Source: Ruminococcus sp. UBA3665 (GTDB taxonomy: Bacteria > Bacillota > Clostridia > Oscillospirales > Ruminococcaceae). Taken from it: 6,627 nt of DNA. The notes below the pieces were generated by a model. It had not been told where the DNA came from, made no database searches, and was given only the letters and a program-made list of their open reading frames with translations. This document shows positions 1-4,463 of the stretch, one piece after another (the stretch's first letter is position 1; each line of letters begins with the position of its first letter). The position numbers were made by a program, and so were the translations under genes. The stretch lies in contig DFJS01000098.1 of assembly GCA_002373165.1 (NCBI GenBank), forward strand, positions 1 through 6,627, in the 5' to 3' direction.

Positions 1-340
1 CGATAATGACATTTTTTTCATCATTCGGGTCTTTTGGCAGAAGCAGAATTTTCAGTTTCTGTTCCGTTTCTTCCAGCACTGCGCGGGATTCTTCCAGCTG
101 TAGCTGTGCCATCTGGCGGAATTCGGCATCCTGGGAAGGATCTTCCAGAATTTTTCTGGCTTCTTCCAGATCATTCCGGGCGGACTGTGCTGTCCGGAAT
201 GTTTCGATAATAGGGGTAAGATTTTTATATTCTTTCATGAGTGCGGCGTAAGCCTGATGATCGGCAATGACTGCCGGGTCGGAAAGGCGTTGGCTGATTG
301 TCTGATATTTTTCGGCCATAGCCAGCAATTTTTCAAACAT
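1..340 (-). CDS. prfA: Peptide chain release factor 1, N-terminal part (runs off left edge)
   Basis: RF1 recognises UAA and UAG stop codons in the ribosomal A site and triggers release of the finished protein. The window holds the first 113 codons, read on the minus strand from ATG at 340-338. The protein begins MFEKLLAMAEKYQTISQRLS, then continues through the helical N-terminal domain, and ends at the edge in LLPKDPNDEKNVII, the conserved RF1 segment just before the central domain. The stop-codon-reading PxT motif and the catalytic GGQ lie outside the window and cannot be checked. The start is well supported by AGGAGG about 8 bases upstream (around 348-354). That ribosome site lies inside the 3' end of the DUF951 gene, whose stop codon overlaps the prfA start by 8 bp, so the two are probably translationally coupled. 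RF2 is an unlikely alternative because of the PKDPNDEKN segment. Confidence 0.96.
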   Translation of the reverse strand, partial: MFEKLLAMAEKYQTISQRLSDPAVIADHQAYAALMKEYKNLTPIIETFRTAQSARNDLEEARKILEDPSQDAEFRQMAQLQLEESRAVLEETEQKLKILLLPKDPNDEKNVII

Positions 341-530
341 GTGTGTGTTCCTCCTGATGCGTGACCTGGCGGATATATTTTTCTATTTTCAGTCTTGGCA
401 CAAGAAACTCTCTGCCGCACCCGGCACAGCGGAGCCGGAAGTCCATTCCGGTGCGGAGCACCAGCATTTCCCTCGAACCGCAGGGGTGTGGTTTCTTCAT
501 GACAAGCCTGTCGTTGACACGGATGTCCAT
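333..530 (-). CDS. DUF951 family small zinc-ribbon-like protein
   Basis: This 65-residue protein starts MDIRVNDRLVMKKPHPCGS and carries the DUF951 hallmarks: a KKPHPCGS motif near residue 17, an RTGMDFRLRCAGCGRE segment with a CxxC pair, and a following basic PRLKIEKYI stretch. Three cysteines (one in PHPCGS, two in CAGC) suggest metal binding, but this is inferred. The family is widespread in Firmicutes and has no firmly established role; the Bacillus relative is called YyzM. An upstream in-frame ATG would add 22 residues, but the start at 530-528 is preferred: AAGGAGA sits about 11 bases before it, and the longer form would begin upstream of the promoter -10 box. It is the first gene of a unit with prfA. 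Its stop codon overlaps the prfA start, so it probably also supplies translational coupling. Confidence 0.92.
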   Translation of the reverse strand: MDIRVNDRLVMKKPHPCGSREMLVLRTGMDFRLRCAGCGREFLVPRLKIEKYIRQVTHQEEHTHV

Positions 531-567
531 GCTGCAAATTCTCCTTTTTATTCTTTCACTATAAAAT

Positions 568-596
568 ATTATACCGCATTTTTTTGAAAAAGGCAA
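568..596 (-). promoter_or_regulatory. Sigma-A-type promoter for the DUF951-prfA unit
   Basis: On the minus strand there is a TTGCCT -35 box (4 of 6 to consensus; plus-strand 591-596), a 17-bp spacer and a perfect TATAAT -10 box (plus-strand 568-573). Transcription would start near 561, giving a leader of about 30 nt to the DUF951 ATG. In the rest of the 176-bp divergent gap (531-706) I see no comparably good plus-strand promoter for the gene at 707; CATAAT at 632-637 has only a poor -35 partner. Confidence 0.7.
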
Positions 597-706
597 TATT
601 TAGTGTACATAGTTTTTCGGATTTGTGCAATCATAATAAAAATAGCAGTGCTGTCCTGTACAGATTGCTGTATTTTTAAAAATAATCATAACGGAGTTGA
701 TTTTTC

Positions 707-1054
707 ATGAATCTTTGCAGAATCAAAGGCGAATTTGCCTCGGAAGAACTGGCCGAACTGGCTGCCGGAAGAATCCGGCGCAGTATCGGGCAGGTACGCA
801 GTATCCGCATCAGAAAACTGGGAAAAGCCCTGCCCTCGCTGAACGGCCGCCAGCGGTTTACTATGCTTCCGGCAAATCTCCGCATGGAAAACTATGCAAC
901 TGACGTGCTGCTTTCTGAAATCAGCGATACTGCTCTGCCGGAACACTGGTACAGAAAAAGTGCGGAACTGACTGTAATCTGTGCCGGAGAAGCATTCGGA
1001 CAGGTTTCTGCCGTGATGCAGTCGCTGGGAGCTTTGCAGATCAGGCCGGTATAA
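707..1054 (+). CDS. Uncharacterised 115-residue alpha/beta protein
   Basis: I do not recognise this protein. It starts MNLCRIKGEFASEELAELAA and ends LGALQIRPV. Two segments look like strand-helix-strand units: residues 1-38, with a helix rich in Glu, Leu and Ala followed by a basic VRSIRIRKL strand, and residues 86-115, with hydrophobic AELTVICAG, a helix, then a short strand. This is compatible with a small ferredoxin-like or ACT-like fold, but that is inference from the residue pattern only. It has no signal peptide or membrane segment. The reading frame is supported by GGAG at 693-696, ten bases before the ATG, and by codon choice (CTG, GAA, GGC, GCC) like that of the neighbouring genes. 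It is divergent from the DUF951-prfA unit. The next gene on the same strand has its own promoter, so this gene is probably monocistronic. No terminator is obvious after it. Confidence 0.75.
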   Translation: MNLCRIKGEFASEELAELAAGRIRRSIGQVRSIRIRKLGKALPSLNGRQRFTMLPANLRMENYATDVLLSEISDTALPEHWYRKSAELTVICAGEAFGQVSAVMQSLGALQIRPV

Positions 1055-1129
1055 TTCCGGAAAGGGCAGATTTCTTCCTGTTGTTTCCTGATTGTAATCA
1101 AATCGTCAAAAAATGCGGTCAAATTCCTC

Positions 1130-1158
1130 TTGACAAATCGCCGAAAATATGATAGCAT
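1130..1158 (+). promoter_or_regulatory. Promoter of the S1-domain gene
   Basis: TTGACA (1130-1135) is a perfect -35 box. After a 17-bp spacer comes TAGCAT (1153-1158), preceded by TG at 1150-1151, which makes an extended -10 element. Transcription should begin near 1165, about 134 nt upstream of the S1-domain start codon, leaving room for the structured leader described separately. Confidence 0.75.
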
Positions 1159-1164
1159 GAAAGA

Positions 1165-1298
1165 GATGAAAATCTGCCGGATGTCAAAAAGTCTTTCTCT
1201 GCTGTAGTCGGAATCCTGCAACAGGTTCTACTCCAGACGAATCCGGCATATACTACAGCAGGACTTTATCCTAAAAATAAAAATCGGAGGTCGAAAAC
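1165..1298 (+). promoter_or_regulatory. Structured 5' leader of the S1-domain gene (possible cis-regulatory RNA)
   Basis: Two perfect complementarities interleave in this untranslated leader. TGCCGGAT (1175-1182) matches ATCCGGCA (1241-1248), and CTGCTGTAGT (1199-1208) matches ACTACAGCAG (1252-1261). Because the order is a-b-a'-b', they form either a pseudoknot or two mutually exclusive folds. A small hairpin, CCTG-CAA-CAGG (1215-1225), lies in the central loop. After the fold comes an A-rich single-stranded stretch (about 1271-1284), then CGGAGG (1285-1290), eight bases before the ATG. There is no U-tract, so control by transcription termination is unlikely; translation or stability control would fit. 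I could not match it to a riboswitch class I know. Autoregulation by the encoded S1-domain protein is a hypothesis only. Confidence 0.45.
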
Positions 1299-2249
1299 AT
1301 GTATCAGAAATACTTTTGTCCGGAAGGAATGCTTCTGGACACTCTGGAAAACCAGACAGCCATTGCAACGCCTCAGGGACTGCTTCAGGCACAGCTGACG
1401 GGCAGAGTTCTGGAAGCCAGAGTTACTACCTGCGACAGCAATCATAATATGTGGGTCAATCTGCCGTGCATGAAAGGCATGATTCCGCGCGAAGAAGGTG
1501 CTGTCGGCATTGCAGAAGGCGAAATCCGCGATATTGCTCTGATTGCAAGGGTCGGAAAGCCTGTCTGCTTCCGGGTTATCCGTCTGGAGACAGATGAAAA
1601 CGGCGAGGATATCGCCATTCTGTCGCGCCGTGCCGTGCAGGAGCAGTGCATGACACAGTTTCTGGGTCAGCTTCGTCCCGGCGATATTATCGATGCCAGA
1701 GTCACCCATCTGGAGCCGTTCGGCGCATTTGTTGACATTGGCTCCGGCATTGCCTCAATGGTTCCGATTGATGCGATTTCTGTTTCCCGGATTGCGCACC
1801 CGTCCGACAGATTTACTGTAGGGCAGAACATCCGCGTGATTATCAAGGGCAGACAGGATAAGCGCATTCTGCTGTCGCACAAGGAACTGCTGGGCACATG
1901 GGAAGAGAATGCGGCACTGTTCCAGGTTGGCGAGACAACGTGCGGCATTGTGCGTTCGGTAGAAAAATACGGCGTATTTATCGAACTGATGCCCAATCTG
2001 GCCGGACTGGCCGAACTCCGTCAGCCTGTAGAAATCGGGCAGCGCACCAGTGTTTACATCAAAGCTCTGATTCCGGAAAAGCTGAAAGTCAAGCTGATTC
2101 TGGTAGATGTCTGTGAAGACAGCCCCAAGCCGGAACCTCTGCGCTATTTCTATCAGGGCGATCATATTGATCACTGGGTATACACGCCGCCGGGATCGGG
2201 AAAATATATCGACACGGTCTTTGACGGCAATCTGACGGGAATTTTATAA
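1299..2249 (+). CDS. S1 RNA-binding domain protein (ribosomal protein S1-like)
   Basis: This 316-residue protein is built of S1-type OB-fold repeats that bind single-stranded RNA. Repeat 1 (about 30-112) is divergent. Repeat 2 (about 125-196) is clear, with GDIIDARVTHLEPFGAFVDIG followed by GQNIRVIIKG and ILLSHKELLG, the classic start and end of an S1 fold. Repeat 3 (about 207-270) has GIVRSVEKYGVFIELMPNLAGL. The C-terminal 45 residues, rich in aromatic residues (YFYQGDHIDHWVY), are not S1-like and I cannot assign them. Bacterial S1 of the E. coli type has six repeats; shorter proteins of this kind are common in low-GC Gram-positives, where their exact role (mRNA binding, translation, RNA stability) is less clear. 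CGGAGG eight bases upstream fixes the start. It has its own promoter and structured leader and is followed immediately by a strong terminator, so it is a single-gene unit. It is probably cytoplasmic and ribosome- or mRNA-associated. Confidence 0.92.
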   Translation: MYQKYFCPEGMLLDTLENQTAIATPQGLLQAQLTGRVLEARVTTCDSNHNMWVNLPCMKGMIPREEGAVGIAEGEIRDIALIARVGKPVCFRVIRLETDENGEDIAILSRRAVQEQCMTQFLGQLRPGDIIDARVTHLEPFGAFVDIGSGIASMVPIDAISVSRIAHPSDRFTVGQNIRVIIKGRQDKRILLSHKELLGTWEENAALFQVGETTCGIVRSVEKYGVFIELMPNLAGLAELRQPVEIGQRTSVYIKALIPEKLKVKLILVDVCEDSPKPEPLRYFYQGDHIDHWVYTPPGSGKYIDTVFDGNLTGIL

Positions 2250-2258
2250 TTTTCCGGA

Positions 2259-2290
2259 AATCCGGTTCTCTCAGGAGAGCCGGATTTTTT
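2259..2290 (+). terminator. Intrinsic terminator between convergent S1-domain and thioredoxin genes
   Basis: A 12-bp stem (2259-2270 with 2275-2286, one G-U pair) closes a four-base loop TCAG and runs into six Ts (2285-2290). It starts 9 bases after the S1-domain stop codon. The thioredoxin stop codon, on the other strand, lies in the loop, so the right arm is also coding sequence for the end of that protein. On the minus strand only three Ts follow the stem, so it should work less well in that direction. Confidence 0.9.
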
Positions 2291-2588
2291 CTTCTAGTTC
2301 CTGAAGCGGAATTTTCCGTTCCCATTTTGCAAGAATTTCGGCATTCCGGAAAAGAATCACTGTAGGGAGTTCTTTAATCTGATAACGCTCTGTCAGTTCC
2401 GGTTCTGTATCGGCATTGACGGAATAGGCCGAAAGCCGGGATTCGTACTGATCGGAAAGCCGTTCCAGTTCCGGAGCCAGCACCCGGCAGGGAGCGCACC
2501 AGGGAGCATAGAAATCGGCAAGGACAAGCTTCTGACGGCTTTCTTCGAGAATTTCAGAAAAATATTTCTGTGAAGTCTGGAATAACAT
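2271..2588 (-). CDS. Thioredoxin-family protein with WCAPC active site
   Basis: This is a 105-residue single-domain thioredoxin, the usual length for the family. Thioredoxins are cytoplasmic dithiol reductants that reduce disulfides in client enzymes. Residues 21-37, LVLADFYAPWCAPCRVL, contain the active site W30-C31-A32-P33-C34 and the buried acidic residue D25. The cis-proline P75 sits in ELPTVILF. The canonical thioredoxin site is WCGPC; here Gly is replaced by Ala, which in related proteins can shift redox potential, though its effect here is unknown. There is no signal peptide. The start is a choice between 2597 and 2588. AGAAGG lies only two bases before the 2597 ATG but eleven before the 2588 ATG, so 2588 is preferred. 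The longer form would add MPI. The gene is alone under a strong promoter (2624-2652), with no thioredoxin reductase next to it in the window. Confidence 0.93.
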   Translation of the reverse strand: MLFQTSQKYFSEILEESRQKLVLADFYAPWCAPCRVLAPELERLSDQYESRLSAYSVNADTEPELTERYQIKELPTVILFRNAEILAKWERKIPLQELEEKIRLS

Positions 2589-2623
2589 GATTGGCATAGC
2601 CTTCTTTCTGATTTTTTGCTATT

Positions 2624-2652
2624 ATCATAGCATATTTCAGAATATCTGTCAA
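2624..2652 (-). promoter_or_regulatory. Strong promoter of the thioredoxin gene
   Basis: On the minus strand there is a perfect TTGACA (plus-strand 2647-2652), a 17-bp spacer and TATGAT (plus-strand 2624-2629) preceded by TGC, an extended -10. The start would be near 2617, giving a short leader of about 30 nt. The near-consensus boxes suggest steady, strong expression. Confidence 0.85.
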
Positions 2653-2724
2653 GTACACGGCCTGATTTTTGTGCATTCTGCTGATTCTGAAAATCAAATC
2701 CATAAAATTTTGTTCTTCCGGACG

Positions 2725-2730
2725 TATGAT
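2725..2730 (+). promoter_or_regulatory. Candidate -10 box of the serpin gene
   Basis: TATGAT at 2725-2730 is the best -10 candidate upstream of the serpin start, but no recognisable -35 box lies 16-18 bp before it and there is no TG extension. If real, the promoter is weak or needs an activator. The 110-bp gap also holds an inverted pair, TGATTTT (2663-2669) and AAAATCA (2690-2696), that might be an operator; this is speculative. Confidence 0.25.
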
Positions 2731-2762
2731 AGATAACAACATGAAAGAAAGGGGAATTTCTT

Positions 2763-4004
2763 ATGAAATTCAAGAAATTAAAAAACATATCCGGTATTCT
2801 GGCCGCCTGCACTCTGCTTTCCGGATGCGGTGCCGTCAGCGAAGAGCCTTCCAATAATCTGACAAGTTCCGTTCCTGTCCAGCCGGTTGCGGCATCTGAT
2901 CCGGGCGGCGATTTCAAAAGCTCGCAGATGCAGTTTGCCGTGAATCTGTTCCGGGAAAGCATGGCCGAAACACCTGACGGCAACGTTATGATTTCGCCGT
3001 TTTCCGTGATGCTCGCTCTGTCTATGACCGCCAATGGCGCAGAAGGTCAGACCCGCGCCGAAATGGAACAGGTACTCGGCGGTTCTGTCGCTGACCTGAA
3101 TCAGAATCTGCTCGGCTATGTGCAGAATCTTCCGTCCAGCGAAAAAGCAAAATTTTCCGTCGCCAATTCAATCTGGTTCCGGGATGAGGAAGATTTTTCC
3201 GTCAAGCCGGAATTTCTCCAGACAGACCAGAATTACTATCAGGCCGATATTTTTCAGGAGCCGTTCGATTCTGCCACCTGCGGAAAAATCAACAGCTGGG
3301 TGAATCAGAATACCGACGGCATGATTTCACAGATTATCGATACTATCAAGCCCGATACAAAGATGTATCTGATTAATGCGCTGGCCTTCGATGCCGAATG
3401 GCAGCATATCTATGAAAATATTGATATTCATGAAAACCAGAAATTCACCAGTGCCTCCGGTCAGAAACAGAACGTCACAATGATGCATTCCAGCGAAAAT
3501 TTCTATCTGGAATCGGAAAATGCCGTCGGATTTCTGAAACCTTATGCCGAAGGGTACAGCTTTGCGGCTCTGCTCCCGGAAGAAGGGCTTTCTCTGGAGG
3601 ATTATCTGGCTTCCCTCACGCCGGAAAAGCTTCTCAATCTGCTGGAAAATGCCCAGACAACGGAAGTTTCCGTTCAGCTGCCAAAATTTAAAACAGAATT
3701 TGATCTTTCTCTGATCGATGCACTGACTTCGATGGGAATGCCCTCGGCTTTTTCCGGGGCAGATTTCTCCGGCATGAGTGATACGCCTTTGTACATCAGC
3801 GATGTGCTTCACAAGACTTATATCGAAGTCGATGAACGCGGTACCAAGGCCGGCGCAGTAACGGCCGTTATCATGGACGAGGAAGGCTTATCAGTAGCTC
3901 ATGAACCGAAATTTGTCACGCTCGACCGGCCGTTTATTTACATGATTCTGGATGACGAACAGCATCTGCCGCTGTTTATCGGCGCAGTACGGGATATTAC
4001 CTGA
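2763..4004 (+). CDS. Lipoprotein serpin (serine protease inhibitor family I4)
   Basis: Serpins trap proteases by a suicide conformational change after cleavage of an exposed reactive loop. The 413-residue protein begins with a lipoprotein signal: basic MKFKKLK, a hydrophobic core, and lipobox LSGC with the lipidated cysteine at C22. A Ser/Pro/Asn-rich linker (23-50) then leads into a full-length serpin fold (about 55-413). Family marks are ISPFSVMLALSM (77-88), VANSIWFR (133-140), LINALAFDAEW (203-213), the hinge VDERGTKAGAVTAV (356-369), and the C-terminal DRPFIYMI and PLFIGAV strands. Counting from hinge G360 as P15 places P1-P1' at E374-G375. The loop is longer than in alpha-1-antitrypsin, so this may be off by a few residues. 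P13 is Lys where Glu is usual. It is therefore predicted to be an active inhibitor anchored on the outer face of the membrane. GGGG at 2751-2754 is the ribosome site, eight bases before the ATG. It is a single-gene unit with its own terminator. Confidence 0.95.
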   Translation: MKFKKLKNISGILAACTLLSGCGAVSEEPSNNLTSSVPVQPVAASDPGGDFKSSQMQFAVNLFRESMAETPDGNVMISPFSVMLALSMTANGAEGQTRAEMEQVLGGSVADLNQNLLGYVQNLPSSEKAKFSVANSIWFRDEEDFSVKPEFLQTDQNYYQADIFQEPFDSATCGKINSWVNQNTDGMISQIIDTIKPDTKMYLINALAFDAEWQHIYENIDIHENQKFTSASGQKQNVTMMHSSENFYLESENAVGFLKPYAEGYSFAALLPEEGLSLEDYLASLTPEKLLNLLENAQTTEVSVQLPKFKTEFDLSLIDALTSMGMPSAFSGADFSGMSDTPLYISDVLHKTYIEVDERGTKAGAVTAVIMDEEGLSVAHEPKFVTLDRPFIYMILDDEQHLPLFIGAVRDIT

Positions 4005-4015
4005 ATAAAAAATAA

Positions 4016-4047
4016 AAGTGCAGGGTGAATTCCCTGCACTTATTTTT
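4016..4047 (+). terminator. Intrinsic terminator after the serpin gene
   Basis: A perfect 10-bp stem, AAGTGCAGGG (4016-4025) with CCCTGCACTT (4032-4041), closes a six-base loop and is followed by ATTTTT. It begins 11 bases after the serpin stop codon and separates that gene from the leuA promoter. The A-rich run on the 5' side could let it work on the minus strand too, but no gene there needs it. Confidence 0.92.
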
Positions 4048-4090
4048 AAAATTTATCTTTCTATCAGATTAATATTTTCTGAAAAACCTC

Positions 4091-4119
4091 TTGACAGATG
4101 CCCCGTTCTGTGCTATAAT
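4091..4119 (+). promoter_or_regulatory. Consensus promoter of the T-box-leuA transcript
   Basis: TTGACA (4091-4096), a 17-bp spacer and TATAAT (4114-4119) are both perfect, with TG at 4111-4112 adding an extended -10. The start would be near 4126. A promoter this strong fits a gene whose output is set downstream, by attenuation in the T-box leader. Confidence 0.95.
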
Positions 4120-4125
4120 AATATC

Positions 4126-4415
4126 ATACTATAGCAGAAATGCCGTGAAGGGAAAAAAGTTTCAGTCTTCTGATTGCAGAGAGCTGTCGGCCGGTGTAAG
4201 ACAGTATCAGCCTTGAAACATAACTGGTCCCTGAGCAGATGCGCCGAACTCTGCCGTTTGCAGAAATTAGGTTCGTCCGGGTGCTCCCGTTACAGGGCTA
4301 TGCATTTACCCAGATGCAGAAGCGGACAGGATAGTTCTATCCCGTCAAAAAGAGTGGTACCGCGGAGTTCCCCTTCGTCTCTTTTATGCCTGACCGGCAT
4401 GAAGGAGTTTTTTTT
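4126..4415 (+). promoter_or_regulatory. T-box leader, leucine-type (CUG specifier), controlling leuA
   Basis: T-box leaders bind a matching tRNA and allow read-through only when that tRNA is uncharged. Stem I: AGGGA (4149-4153) pairs with TCCCT (4228-4232) and GTTTCA (4159-4164) with TGAAAC (4214-4219). The internal loop between them holds ATAACTGG (4220-4227). By position, with one purine between triplet and lower helix as in glycine leaders, the specifier is CTG (4224-4226), leucine. GTC (valine, 4227-4229) is a less likely reading. The distal arm is CTGTC/GACAG (4184-4188, 4200-4204) around a GGCCGGTGTAA loop. The T-box itself is TGGTACCGCG (4355-4364); its bulge TGGT would pair with a tRNA ending ACCA, which fits tRNA-Leu. 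The antiterminator helix is AAAAGAG (4348-4354) with CTCTTTT (4379-4385), and that second arm is shared with the terminator. The 5' strand of the specifier loop is plain AAAAA rather than the usual AGUA. The 459-bp stretch 4005-4463 holds no gene. Confidence 0.95.
4379..4415 (+). terminator. T-box regulated terminator
   Basis: CTCTTTTATGCC (4379-4390) pairs with GGCATGAAGGAG (4396-4407) over 12 bp including two G-U pairs, with loop TGACC and eight Ts (4408-4415). The first seven bases of the left arm are the same bases that close the antiterminator, so the two folds exclude each other. It should form when charged tRNA is bound, ending transcription before leuA. Confidence 0.93.
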
Positions 4416-4463
4416 ATGATTAAATTTTTATATTTTATTTAATTAAGAAAGGCTGATGTTATC

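Noticed and set aside
1056..2260. Frequent TTCCGG/CCGGAA motifs, considered as a DNA uptake or recombination signal
   Set aside because: Most copies are inside genes and follow from common codon pairs (such as CCG GAA or TCC GGA). The intergenic copies at about 1057 and 2252 are too few to support a genome-wide signal from this window.
2393..3034. Minus-strand open frame of 213 codons across the thioredoxin gene and serpin start
   Set aside because: It overlaps two well-supported genes and the promoter region between them, and its translation resembles no protein; it is a shadow frame.
3327..3812. Minus-strand open frame of 161 codons inside the serpin gene
   Set aside because: It is antisense to conserved serpin core sequence and has no independent support.
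4087..4096. Ten-base string CCTCTTGACA shared by the leuA and S1-domain promoters (also 1126-1135)
   Set aside because: Six of the ten bases are the -35 consensus itself, and C or T before it is common. This is not enough to claim a shared regulator.
4174..4419. Open frame of 81 codons in the leuA leader, considered as a leader peptide
   Set aside because: The region is a complete T-box with base-paired arms, and the frame has no ribosome site and runs through the terminator. A leader peptide is not needed for this type of control.
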